Part shown: piece after piece, positions 9,824 to 21,948 of the stretch | Layout: the number at the start of each line of letters is the position of its first letter | Numbering within the stretch: the stretch's first letter is position 1 | Assembly: GCA_900239685.1 (NCBI GenBank) | Contig: OENT01000685.1 | Span: 21,769 to 85,768, forward strand | DNA: 64,000 nucleotides | Source of the DNA: Rotaria macrura | Lineage: Eukaryota > Rotifera > Eurotatoria > Philodinida > Philodinidae | Direction: 5' to 3' | Program-made: the position numbers and the translations under genes | The notes under the pieces: model-generated | Told to the model about the DNA's origin: nothing | Seen by the model: only the letters and a program-made list of their open reading frames with translations | The model's database searches: none

Positions 9824-12800
9824 TGTTCGACAACAGATAAGAAATGAGGAAAAATAGACTGACGCGTAATTCCTTAGAACGATAGAACATTTTTCGAAAA
9901 AGAATTCTTTAGATTCGTTGGAAAATAGAATTATAACGAATAGTTCGTAATGAATTTGATACAGCTGCTCCTTGTTTTGTCCTATTTTTGCTTTGTTTAC
10001 TGGTTTGTACCGTTGACAGAAATTTGTATTATTTCAAAAATTGTCTTTCATATACTTAAATTTCTACAAGGTGAAACACATTTATTCGGTGTACTTTTAT
10101 GTTTTTGTGATTAAAAATAAAATACATGCAAAATTATTATGTTCTACCCATAAATATAAAGATTATGATGAATCGATTCCTAAAACTTCGTAATGTATCA
10201 CTTCTGACTTCATTCATTTAAGTAAAAGCTGTATTTAGAAAATAATTGAAAGTCATGCATATATTAAAATAAAATATTTTCATCTTTCTTTTATAGATAC
10301 TATTGGTTCGATTTTAAAAATCGAATTGATGTGAACTTCATTTTTGGATATACAAAATATGTAGATTATCATCAGTATTTACATACTTGGAATTATTTCT
10401 CGTTGATTATTATAATTTTCAATATACTTGATGTTCTATCAAACAAATTATCAATGTATGATTTAGTCGTATATCGCAAGTACCTATAATTAGTTTGAAT
10501 CTGGCATAGTTTCTGTTTTTTGAGAAGTTTTGAAAATGTCAACAGCTACTAGGGTTACAATTTATGTAGGTATTATAAAGAAAAGATTCTTGCAAGTAAT
10601 CATCAAAGATTTAAAAATTCAATTGCGTTCACCCGAGTCATTAGCATTATACTTCTGATGGTGTGAATTTTTCTATGTTCCATGTGTCATCAACTTATGA
10701 CATTCCATTCGATCGAGTGAAAACATTGTTGATTATTTTTATGAAAGCATTTTAAGTTTTACTACTTTCTTTCTGTCATAAAAGAAATTTTTATTTATTG
10801 TTACAAGAACATACACTATATGCCTGCATAACTCAGTTTCCATGAACTTATACAGTGTCTACTTCATTTGCTCGATTCTTAAGAGCTCTTCTGCACGCCA
10901 TCAGAATCGGCTGGCTACTTTGGAGTATAGTTTTGATCTGAAACTATCAGAAATGAATGGTCCTCGTGAGAAACGCTTGTGGTAAAAATTCCAGTCATAC
11001 ATACCACAGTAAACTAGATTTACAAATCTTTTTATTGCTTCTAAGAGAATCTATATAATTTCATGACCATGAGTGCTATTGATGTCGGGTCGGTTTTAAA
11101 TTGATGCTAGCCTTCATACACAACTTTTCACAAGACCGAATTTGAAATTCACTTGTATTCCTTTTGTTTTTATAAAAATTCCAGTAGACTAAACTTCCAA
11201 ATCAGGTTTAAAAAGGCAGTACGAAATCGAACTGTCCTCAGTCAAGGAATCAAGTATAAAAAATCCGTCCATTCAAAAGTTAGCTCTCATCGAGGCCTTT
11301 GAAATTAAGAAAAAATATTAGGGAAAGCTCGAGCTAAACGGGATTTATTTTAATTCTCATGGATGAAGATCATCTTTTAAGAATACCATAATTTGGTATT
11401 ACATGTTCTCTGTTAACTGATGTAAAAGAATTTTCTACTTATTTATTGTATACTACCGGTTAAAACAGAGAAATTCGAAAGACGTTGAAAATCAAAATTT
11501 TCCAAAAAAGCTTATTTTCTTTTTTGTGAGGATACTGAAGAAAAACTTTATACAATACCCTTAGATTTCAACGTTAACTCAATAAACTCAAGTGCACTCG
11601 AGAGTAGAAACTGAGCAGGGGGGGCTTAATTCTTTTTTTAAGTTGTACAACACGAATCTATTAGAGAAAAAATATTATCATGACGAAAAAGTTCATTAAA
11701 TAATTGTTCAAATGTATTAAATTCATCTCCATAGCACGATCTGTCACATATGCTGATACCACAAAAATGATTCAACGAGCACACGAGGAAGTTAATATAT
11801 TAAAATCAGATTTCCGAAGGTACAATATCTATGAATAGTATATCAAGCCATAGAAAATCCGAAGTATCATCCTATCTTGCAAAGTTAGTTTGTTCAGACC
11901 CTCTCTTTCGTAGATGTTGCTAATATTCTAACTGACAGTTGTTTTTCAATCGTAGCATTACGAATATGTTTTTACCTAACGGCGAAGTTAACGTAAACAC
12001 ATTGAAATTATACTTGAGATTGCATTATTATAATTCTACTATCGGATCATGGTCTTTAGACATGCAAGAGAATATTGAAACATTTATATCTCGATTGAAA
12101 TTGACACTGTCTTTAACGAACTCTTCTGTTTTTTTTTTATTACTATTGTTCTTTAAAATAATCTTTCATTGTTTGTATCCTAAATTTTTTTCGAGCGTCA
12201 ACTTTAATGAGACATATTATAGAATGAAAAACGTTTATGTTTGGTGATAGATTCAATGAAAAAAAAAATCATTATCCTATCATAAGAATAAATTTATAGA
12301 AGTCGTTGTGTTTGCATAGCAATTGATGTTCAATGTCCTTGACTTGAACTTTATCTCTTCCTTGTGTTATTATGTTGGTGGACGTCTACATTGTTTGATT
12401 GACAGCTGTTGAATGCTTTTGTGTAGAAGGACAAAGATTCCATTATAGCTTTTTCTTTGTGAGCTTTATCCATCACGTCGACGTTCAACACAATGGTCAT
12501 TACTCATTATCCTCTTTGTATCGAATAAAATAAAAAGCTAGATTACGTAATAGATTCTTCGAAGAATCGTTGGATATACACATGTTAAAGTTTCATAGTA
12601 GATAGAGGCTGAAAAAAGTTAGATTCTTGATTTTGCACCATTCAGTAGAAATTCTTATTGTAGTTTAAAAATGAAAACAGATGATTTTTATTTGTCTGAA
12701 AATAGTTTGTTTATGTAATAATTTATGGGCAACATAATGAAATCTACGATGACTTTCTTCTCCCGCTGCTTACTTTTTATTTCAAGTTAAATCGAAAAAT

Positions 12801-13912
12801 GATTCTTCATATATCCATGAATTTCCAATAGGCTTTTCCTTTACTTCTTAAATATTGTTTACGATCTAGTTTCAATTCTTCGTTCAGAAGTATTACTTAA
12901 TACAATAGTGCAATTCACTATGACATCTACAGTGTGTCATGTCAGCAATAAAGACCATTATATTGTAATCTATGACACAACCGGCGTCTTATGATTCAGC
13001 CCGTTTTCGTATACATTCACAATCTATGAGTACTTCAGCAAAACCTTCCAGCTGTTGTGATTCATTGTTTCTCAAGGTGATCGGATGTTTCTTCAAAACA
13101 ACAGAATATTCGCAGATTACCAATCAATGGTTAAGAAATGAATGATTAAGATAGAGTAAAAAACAACAACAAGAACAACATAACTTAAGAGTCTCATATT
13201 ATTAAAATTTTCTATATTGAAAACTTCTAAAACATGGTGATTTAAGTAAGTTTGATAGCTTTTTATGCGTTTATTAAATAGATAGTCGTGTTTTTCCTAA
13301 TGTACTGGAATAAGAAAGTTTGCATCAATTTTCAAACTTCGATTCGATTCCTTTTAAATATTTCTGTACTTTTATTCATACTATCTGTTCTACACGGCAT
13401 GAAGTTCACGGGGTCATAGACAATTCTCTTCCAATATGCTGACCGTGTGACCTTTTGTTGTGTCCGATGAAAGAATGCAGCATTCAGTCGGTCAATTCAT
13501 ATACCTTTTCATCTAGGAAAGGTTAACGTATCCTATTGGACGATATAATTTTACACTTCGGTATCGTATATAGTGTTCTTTTCTAGTTTTAAACGAATGT
13601 ATTATATCTAACCTCTGTACATGTACAGTTTATCTGTATTGTCCGATAGGTTGACCGCATACAGTAGATATGCCTACGCTATCAACATAGGCTATAAAAG
13701 GCAGATGATAGAATGGTCTATTACTCGTAGTGTGAAATTTAATCGAGAATTTTTATTGAATTCTGCTAAATCATACTGTCAATAGTATTTTAAAGTAATG
13801 TATTTGAATATCATTTTATGAAACTTAGTATTGCGATGTCATTGTTTCTCATATTTTCAATATATCCGAGTTTATGTTTCTTTAACAGTGTATGTTCTAT
13901 TTTATAAATATA
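9824..13912. other. Long AT-rich spacer without confident gene
   Basis: About 4 kb with no recognisable gene. Frames noted: 10842-10985 (+, 47 aa) and 11939-12247 (+, 102 aa, Leu-rich, non-ATG start); neither has a motif I recognise. A GC-richer patch at 12340-12500 reads as a 49-codon frame on the minus strand, also unrecognised. These are more likely noise or decayed sequence than genes. Confidence 0.45.
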
Positions 13913-14395
13913 TGTTGGGGACAAAATAGAGATTCGGTCAAATTTTTAATTTGATTGGACGAAATTAGGATTTAATTAGAGATTAAATTCCTGATGGTTT
14001 ACCCTTGATTATAATGATAAATATTTGACAATATCATTATAAATACTTTTTCTTATTGCGCTTTTGTCTCTAAAATTTTTGCCCTAATGACTTCATATGT
14101 TTTTCTAATTGTTCTTAAAAATACAATACACTATGAGTTATTTCGACGGTTGCTGAATCCGGTTGGGACATCTTCTTAATCAAATGATACTGCGTAAATT
14201 TTTACAAAATCTTGACACAACGTCTAGAAAGATAATTTTTCTTTTTTTTTTCAACTCTACTTGACTTCAAGTGAAGCACGTTGTTTTCTTGAATTCATCT
14301 CTAATCAAATCCTAATTTGTTCCAGTAAAAACTGGAGTCCCAATTTCGTCAAGTCAAATAAAAAATTTGATCAAATCTCAGTTTTGCCCCCAACA
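13913..14395. mobile_element. TA-flanked inverted-repeat MITE
   Basis: The ends TGTTGGGGACAAAATAGAG and, inverted, TGTTGGGGGCAAAACTGAG face each other and are flanked by TA on both sides (13911-13912, 14396-14397). Inverted similarity continues inward for about 100 bp (TCAAATTT..., GACGAAATT...). The AT-rich flanks make the TA duplication weak evidence. It is non-coding; the frame at 14261-14452 crosses the right end and is spurious. A Tc1/mariner-type MITE is the most natural reading. Confidence 0.6.
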
Positions 14396-14736
14396 TATAT
14401 ATATATATTTCATGCAATCTCATGCCTAATGTACTTGCTAGTATCACTTTAAAAATAGAAATAATACTGTTCGTTTGTATAAGTGAAAAGAAAGGAAGCA
14501 AAAAAAAGCGTAGACGTCACCTGTCATGCAAAAAAAGCGCATGAGAGTACGATAGCATGTGACATCATATGCGACGATAATATGACATATTTATAGTAAA
14601 TATTCGGTTGTATAAGATCAACGTAATTTAGTTGTCAGAAAATCATATACATTAATTTCTATCGAGTAATTTCGAAGTTCATGAGATTTGTATAGTGTGA
14701 AATGTGTAGAGTACATATATTTGTACTGTATGATGT

Positions 14737-14838
14737 ATGAAGATCTTTTGTTTACGCCGATTAAAACAGTTATCGAATGAAATTCTTATGAATTTTCTAT
14801 TTGAATCATTTCATAAGAACATTTTTCTGAATACGTAG
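14737..14838 (+). pseudogene. Short F-box relic
   Basis: A 33-codon frame reads LKQLSNEILMNFLFESF followed by HKNIFLNT, recalling the F-box core LPNEILxxxFxYF and the next helix of the window's paralogues, then a stop. Nothing downstream aligns. I treat it as the stub of a decayed family member. It is short enough that a chance match cannot be excluded. Confidence 0.35.
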
Positions 14839-17800
14839 TTAAATGAACGATAGTAATCAATAGAATTTTTAAATATTTATCAACAAGAGTCATACTTAAG
14901 TATTATTAGAATACAATTTTACCAGCATTTCTAAATATATTATTGATGATATTTAGTTAAGATCAGTCGAAAAGTAGATAATGAATAACGTATCACTAGA
15001 AGAAAATTGGTTGTTTATTTAATAAAACTTTGTTCTTTTCCAAAAACTACGTAATCATCAATGTCGCGATTTAACTTTGATTTTGAAAAATAATTTCAAT
15101 TAATTTTCTTTTCTTTTCTTTATAGATTATATCATTTGAAATAAATCTTTTTCGACTTGCAATGTAAACTGATATTAACTGTTTATGATGATGACTTCAA
15201 TCAGGGCAACAATTCTTTCAAGATATACAAACCAAAATACTTTCATAACTCAAGTGGACGTAAGTAAACGAAAATATATTTCGAAAACTGAATTTCATAG
15301 GATCCACCTGCTAAATTATTGAGTACAATAATACAATTTATCCGAGTTGACTACATATAGATACTCTCGAGACTAGAGCTAAAGGATTAGAACTCATGTC
15401 CTATCGGTAAAGAATTGTGTGTTGCTTACTAATGAAATTCATAGTGTAAGTACGATATTTAATAGAGAAAATTCTAGTTGAATACATACATATCTTTATC
15501 AAGATGTTCAGTTGATTGTCTGTTTCTGTGGTGTGAAGAGAGAATATTATATGTAAGGGGGGTGTAGTACCCTCGGTTTTTCGCTTTTGAAATTTGCATC
15601 TAAAAATAGGAAAAAACGTAAGCTATATTCATCTTGGACTCCCTGCCCTCTGAGAGCATACTTATGCCCCTAGAAGTGTACTGTCATGATCCTAGTTTGT
15701 AGAAACCTTTCGAGGTGAATGAATCCGATCAACCAGCTAAATCCAATCAGATTCCAGAAGATGGAGCTATGAATAGAGTCGAACCATGAGACCTATTCGA
15801 TAATTGGGTACTAATTAGTTTGTAGTAACATTATAAGAGGTGGATCGAAAACTCGAATGAAATACCTTATAATAGAATTTAATAGAATCGAACGCTATGG
15901 ATTCAAAAGTTATTCTGCCTCCCGGAATCCGATCATCCGAATGATTTTCTTGGGTATAAAATTTTTCTGAAAATCTCAGTTGCCAAATAAAAACTTGAAA
16001 ACAAAACGAATTAGAAATTCAAGTGTAAACTAATTCACTATTAGTATTTCCTATGATGTGAATTGCAATATCTATCGAATCTGAAAAAATTTTCAAACTA
16101 ATCATGGACAATGTTGAACCACGATTGAACTATCTACTGGCGTAAAATTCTAACAAAGCAACATGTACTTATTTTCGTTGATATTTTTCCCAAAATAGAA
16201 TCTTATTAATACAGATTCTATTTTAATATACATAACATTCAATCAATATGCTTCGAATCCGCTCTAGTCTCGGTAAGACCTAGGCTTTTAATAATTATAT
16301 GCTGTTAGAAAGTTTTATATCGGTGAATATTAATTCATCAAAACACGGTCAAATTATTACAATGTTGATTCCATGAAAATGAAGACGGGAGTAATTCTAT
16401 TTCTTATGAAAAACGTGAAATTCACTCCGATTAGTAGGCGTTCAGTATATTAAATATAATATAACACGCATCATTCAAAGATTAATCATAATGGAACACG
16501 ACATTGTTCTAAGTAAATGTTGTTTTTTCTAGAAAAGATACACGTCAATATAAGCCAAGTTAGTGCTCATGTGAGAACATAACATTAAATCAAACTAACA
16601 TAATTATTATATGATCAATGTAGCTTGAGATTTTGCAAAACAATAGTAGAAGTACATCATATTCAGTATTGAGATAAAAAATGTGTTTTAATCTTAGCAG
16701 AACAATTTTTTTTACTTTTTTGATCTATTGAAATTTGAATTTGAAATGTTCTTCAATTTTAAATGTTTGGTTAATTGTGATTGTCCAATGTTGTCGCTTT
16801 CCTACAGTCGATTCATTAATTCTTATCCATGTCAAAATAGATAACACGTGGGTATTTCTTTTACTAGCTATTGAGACGTACATGATAGAAAGACATGGTT
16901 TTCATTGTTACAAAGAGTATAGTCAGTACTGTCAATCCATAAGGTCATGAAGACACATAACTATTTTCTAGAGGGATTTCTGAGACATTTTTGGAATATC
17001 GATTAGTTGTTCCTCTAGATTAGTATATTCATGATTTTAATCTATCCATCCTATCATTTAATGAACATTGAAATTTTCATCCAAGTTCGAGAAATTGAAT
17101 TTCGTGTTGAAATTTTTCTCTGAGATATTTCTAGTTCTTCTTGGAGATATTCTATTTTCAAATGAAATCCCGTATGGTGAGTTGTGCATGGGATATAGCT
17201 ACTTTTTCCAAGTTCAATGGTTTTTTAGGTGGAATATTCTTTAAAATATTTAGATCTCTTAACGTATATTTGTACTCCGGAATTTGTTCTTTCCAATGAT
17301 GAAAACCGCGCCATTCTATCATGTCTCTGTCAGAACTTATTAAAAAAACGACAATAAAAATCTAAACTTTAGTCTTGAAAATGAGCATTGTATGTCGGTT
17401 TTCTTTTGATGAGCTACACCAAATTAATAGTATCAACCTTTTACAATAACGGGCTTAAAATTCACTAAGTTCGATTCCAAAAACTTATCAACAATTTTTA
17501 TGTGTACATTAAATCTCGCATTGTAAATTGTTTATAAGATGTTCAATAAAACTTTCATTGATTAATTTATATATGATCGTTCTCTTTACGATGAGGATCG
17601 TTCTTGTTCTTATATTTCAACATTCTTTCATCTCGATGAGATACTCTTCCTGTAATCTTATCTTCGTTGTTCACGTAGTAATAAACTAGAAACGCACGTT
17701 AACTTCTGATTATTCAAAACAACAACAAGACATGACAAATTTCAAGGATACATTGCACAGAATAGTAAAAAAAAAAAGAAAAAGAAGTCAATTGAGAAAA

Positions 17801-18229
17801 TATCGATTCAATAACTAGAATAATAGACGAAGTGACGACTATAATTTTCAATCGGAAATTTTCCATGAAATTTTTAAGAACTATTTTATTGTTTATTGTC
17901 ATCATGTTCAATATTGAATTCATCAGATAAAGATATCAAATATTTTTATGAATACTGTTTTTCTAATCGAATAAATAAATGAGAAAAAACAATGATCTAG
18001 AAAAATTTGTTCTGAAAATATTATTTTACGTTCTACGCTTATTTCTAATAAGACTTTCTCTTCAAAGCGCATCGTTTCTCGTATATGATTTAGATTTCGT
18101 ATTCTAAATAATCTGTTATGTAATAGACTATTAATATTTGTTACTTCTAAAAAGAATTAGTATCACATGAAATTTTTCCATTGATAATTAAGTAATAGTA
18201 TATCAATTTGATTTTCATTGCTTTAGATT
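14839..18229. other. Long AT-rich spacer
   Basis: No gene recognised in about 3.4 kb. A G-run with a GC-richer patch at 15557-15680 may be a decayed repeat. Frames at 16735-16950 (+) and 17714-17923 (-) are hydrophobic by base composition and lack motifs. The spacer ends with the acceptor ATTGCTTTAG 3 nt before the ATG at 18230. Confidence 0.45.
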
Positions 18230-19207
18230 ATGAATGAACGCAAATCTCAATTAGAAAATCTTCCTAATGAATTACTCAGTGATATATTTAAATATCTTGA
18301 TGCCCGAGATTTATTTCGTGCATTTTATCAACTTAATATTCGATGTAATCAATTAATTCAATCATTTCATCATCTACAACTTATTTTTCATATGAATTCA
18401 TCAAATATTCTTAAAACAAACGATGATATCTATTCATATTATGTTCATACATTAATTGTTAATCCATGGCTGAATTTTAATCTTCAACATTTTCCAAATG
18501 TACGTCGTCTACGATTAAATAATCCATTACCGAAAGTCGTCGAACAATTACAACCAAATGTCATGCCATATTTAGAATATCTATCCATATTCTATACATT
18601 TAATATGTATGAAATGGTTATATTACATGAAAATATATTTTCTAATCGTTTTCTTAATTTAAAATTTTGTGAACTATACGAAAAACAAACATTAATAACA
18701 ATACCCAATTGTACACAATCACCATCGATACGTACATTGAAAACAGAATTTATTGATTCAACTATATATAAAACAATTCTTCGTGCATGTCCAAATTTGA
18801 ATTTGTTTCAATTTTGGATGCATTCATCACATGAAATGTCACAAGATATTCCATTACATAATAATCTTAAACATATGATAATTGAACTACGAGGATTTAA
18901 TTGGTTCTATGAAGATCATATAATAAGTGGCTTTTTAGAATGTGTACCAAATTTAGAACAACTTGAAATACATCGAAGAAAATATTCTCCAAATATTCGA
19001 GAATACATTGAAAACTATGATTGGTTTACATCGATAATTAATTTTTATTTACCGGTTTTACGAAAATTTCTATTCTATTTTCATTTATCAAAAGATGAAA
19101 AATTAATAGGAAATATTGACGAGAATATGCTTATTCGTATTAAAAATAATTTTATAAATGTACATAAAGGTCGTTATCAAGCTCAACTTATTGTTGAAAG
19201 AGAATAA
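18230..19207 (+). CDS. F-box protein, paralogue 4
   Basis: 325 aa, single exon. F-box at about residues 5-47 (LENLPNELLSDIFKYL, then DARDLFRAF). Leu-rich C-terminal region with ACPNLNLFQF, CVPNLEQLEIH and YDWFTS near residue 265, followed by LPVLRKF. The block order is the same as in the genes at 901, 7870 and 21949. An acceptor ending TTTAG lies 3 nt before the ATG, and AATAAA overlaps the stop region (about 19203). It is probably a substrate receptor for a cullin-RING ligase; the substrate is unknown. Confidence 0.82.
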   Translation: MNERKSQLENLPNELLSDIFKYLDARDLFRAFYQLNIRCNQLIQSFHHLQLIFHMNSSNILKTNDDIYSYYVHTLIVNPWLNFNLQHFPNVRRLRLNNPLPKVVEQLQPNVMPYLEYLSIFYTFNMYEMVILHENIFSNRFLNLKFCELYEKQTLITIPNCTQSPSIRTLKTEFIDSTIYKTILRACPNLNLFQFWMHSSHEMSQDIPLHNNLKHMIIELRGFNWFYEDHIISGFLECVPNLEQLEIHRRKYSPNIREYIENYDWFTSIINFYLPVLRKFLFYFHLSKDEKLIGNIDENMLIRIKNNFINVHKGRYQAQLIVERE

Positions 19208-19722
19208 ATTGTAAATAAATGTGAGAAATTTCCCGTTTGTCTTTTTGTGTCCTTTTGTTTCATTACAGAAAAAATTTAATAATAAATTCGACATATTTGT
19301 TTGTTGTAGATATTATGATTGCGTTAAATTTTCTCATGGAATTTTATCGACAATATTCAATTACTGTGTTTTTCTAATGTAGGGTAAATGCATTAAAATC
19401 TATAACTTCTATTTTCTCATTCAGGTACGAGATGTAGACATGATTCGACTGTACTCAACGTTAGTTCTGTGTACTGCTGTATCTAGGATGGAATTTATTC
19501 TTTGTTTCATCTTACGGATAAAATGAATAGTTTACTCAAAAAATGAATATTTTCGCATAAATAGTAAAATATTGAATTTATATATACAATTTGAGACTAA
19601 ACTTAAACTTCTTCTTACAATTAAAACACTTGATATGATAGAAGATCAATGTCGTCAGAGAAAAGATGTTTGGAATGTAATGTTATTTTTAAGATTTGTT
19701 TTATTCGTAATTATGAAAATCT
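19208..19722. other. Spacer, nothing recognised
   Basis: AT-rich 3' flank between the F-box gene and the hAT-type element; no supported gene. Confidence 0.5.
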
Positions 19723-19730
19723 ATAACTCA

Positions 19731-20056
19731 TACGTGTGCAACAAATCTTGAATGGATTCGGGATCGGTGATATGTTTGGATTTGGGATTTGTTTTCAATC
19801 TAACATGAGTCAAACTTTGTAGTCGTGCTACATTGAAACCAAATCCCAATATCAAATCCAAAGCCCACCCGAATCCCAAATCTATACCAAATCTAATCAA
19901 TTTTATATCAATCTATAGCATCTGAGATTCCTTTCTCCGTTCTAGGAGTTTATCTTCAAATTTTTCATCAGATTTGGACAATTTGACAATAAACCGAAAC
20001 CCAAATCCAAATCTATTTGCACTAAACCCTAAGGTCATGAATTTGTTGCACCCCTA
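19731..20056. mobile_element. hAT-type MITE with AAATCC words
   Basis: It is flanked by an exact 8-bp duplication ATAACTCA (19723-19730, 20057-20064). The ends are TACGTGTGCAACAAAT and, inverted, TAGGGGTGCAACAAAT, a typical hAT terminus (YARNG). The 326-bp interior is rich in the word AAATCC and its complement GGATTT (for example CCAAATCC near 19980-20010 and GGATTTGGG near 19780). No coding capacity, so it is non-autonomous. Confidence 0.88.
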
Positions 20057-20064
20057 ATAACTCA

Positions 20065-20621
20065 CGATAGACGGCCTAGTTTCAAACTTCGTACATACTT
20101 CGCCGTGACGGAATAGCGAGGGGTCTTTTATTAAGAATCACATGCGATAGAGAGATATTTTCGTACCTCTAAAATCATTAGATGTTGCAAGGGTGTCTTG
20201 TCAATATAAGCTTAGGTTAACTCAAAATTATCAAAAGAAAATATTTGTGATATTGCAAATAAAAACTAAGAACGATCTCGTCTTCCTCCACTGTCTTGAT
20301 CAAATGAAGGTTCAACTAAATGATTCATCTGTAAACCTTTCCCACGAATGCAAATACGTAGTATTATCATCATGTCCAATGATTATTAGCTATTCATCAA
20401 TTGAGACGTTTGATAAATCTTTTCTATTTGCAATGAAACATGATGCAAATAAATATGAAATGAGATCTACTAATCGATGATTCTTAAAAACACACTTACG
20501 CAAGTAGTCAAACTTAGGAGTGCATCGGTGCAAAGTCGTACTACTGAATATCAAACCAATTCATTGGTGAATTGTAAAGGTCGTTCTACGAGATACTACT
20601 GATGGGACTACGAGGGGAGGG
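20065..20621. other. Spacer with unsupported 95-codon frame
   Basis: A frame at 20193-20480 (+) lacks an ATG at its start and shows no family I recognise; I leave it unannotated. The rest is AT-rich. Confidence 0.4.
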
Positions 20622-20959
20622 TAGGCATCGAATGAGCCCGAACCCAAGTTGGCAGTTTGGACTGAACAGTTCGTGATTCGGGTTCGGATTCATTTTGAGT
20701 ATGAGTTTGATTTAAGCTTCTTGCATTGAAAGATGTGGTAATGAGCAAAATACTTCCAGGAGTAAGCACTCGTATCCGAATTTCTCGAGATTAGAACTAT
20801 ATAGATGTAAACAAAAGAAGCAAGACTTCTGATTAGTTCATGTTAACTGTGCTGGATTCTTATTGAATCTTCCACAATAGTTCCACTCAAGATCGAACCT
20901 GAACTGAGCACCGAACCCAAATCCGACAAACCCAAAGGTTCGGGTTCGCTGCATGCCTA
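20622..20959. mobile_element. Probable hAT-type MITE with CCCGAACCC words
   Basis: The ends TAGGCATCGA and, inverted, TAGGCATGCA face each other and fit YARNG. The flanking octamers GGGGAGGG (20614-20621) and GAAGAGGG (20960-20967) agree at 6 of 8 positions, suggesting an aged target duplication. Both arms carry GGTTCGGG/CCCGAACC words in inverted order around a less symmetric AT-rich centre. Non-coding. Confidence 0.6.
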
Positions 20960-20967
20960 GAAGAGGG

Positions 20968-21948
20968 ATACTCAGTCCATCAATGAACATTAGAACTGGT
21001 GCATCTCTAGTGGGATCACGTTCACATAAAAAACTAATCAAGTATCTGACACAGAAAATTATGAGATTCATATAAATACCTACTATTTAGAAAAGTTTCA
21101 AACAGGTTGGAATACGGAAGGTTGGCAAGCCAATATCATTTTCAAATTTAAAGTCATGCCATTTTTCTTACAGATATGAATATGAATATCTTGTTGTGTT
21201 AGTGTAATCTTATCTATTTTCAAATCATCACAACTCCAGTAAAAGAGAAAACTGTGAGTAAAATAATAGTAGGAAAATATTTCGTATGATTTGAACACGT
21301 AGATCTTTTTCATCCTAATTTAGAAATATTTCATGAATGTACTGAGAAATGTTTCGTTAAATAAGCATTAAGTATGAATTCATGACTAGTACTTCTTATA
21401 TGAGTACATATATTCACATGCATAATGTAGGTGGATTATCTAGAGTTGTTGTCTATTCTTAGTCGAGTAGTTTCAAATTGTTGTAAGCATGTGATTTTCG
21501 CATGTATCATGATGTATTTTGTCAGTGTAATTTAATATTTAGAATTTATTAACGAATGTCATCCTATATGCACTAGAAATCCTTATCAAATATGAGAAAC
21601 GTAGAAATAAAGTTTCTCCAGTCATATAGCCGCAATGTATGCTTGGACATTGAACGAATACAAAATGTTTTCAAATCCTTTCTTCATATTTTTCATCGAT
21701 AACAAGAATTCGAATATTACGATTAATCTTCGATTACGTATCTGGGAATCGGATATGATTTGATATTACAAGACAATGAACAAGCTTTACTTGTCAATGT
21801 CTCTTATGACTTTTTTTCTTTGTGAAAAACTTGAAAGTAACAAAAAAAAATGAAATTCTAGACATCATTCATGGTACATCTCTGATGTTTTCCAATAATG
21901 TAAATTCTAATTTAAATATTTCAACTTGTTTTTAGATTATTCATACAT
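20968..21948. other. AT-rich spacer
   Basis: No gene recognised. It ends in the acceptor TTGTTTTTAG 12 nt before the ATG of the next F-box gene. Confidence 0.5.

Noticed and set aside
9582-9890. 102-codon minus-strand frame rich in Trp, Pro and Gly
   Set aside because: It lies almost wholly inside the hAT-type foldback element and arises from repeated GGCCTG words; no known domain.
11939-12247. 102-codon + frame
   Set aside because: Non-ATG start and base-composition-driven Leu/Phe/Asn content; no family recognised.
20193-20480. 95-codon + frame between two MITEs
   Set aside because: No ATG at its start, no recognisable domain, no splice signals that extend it.
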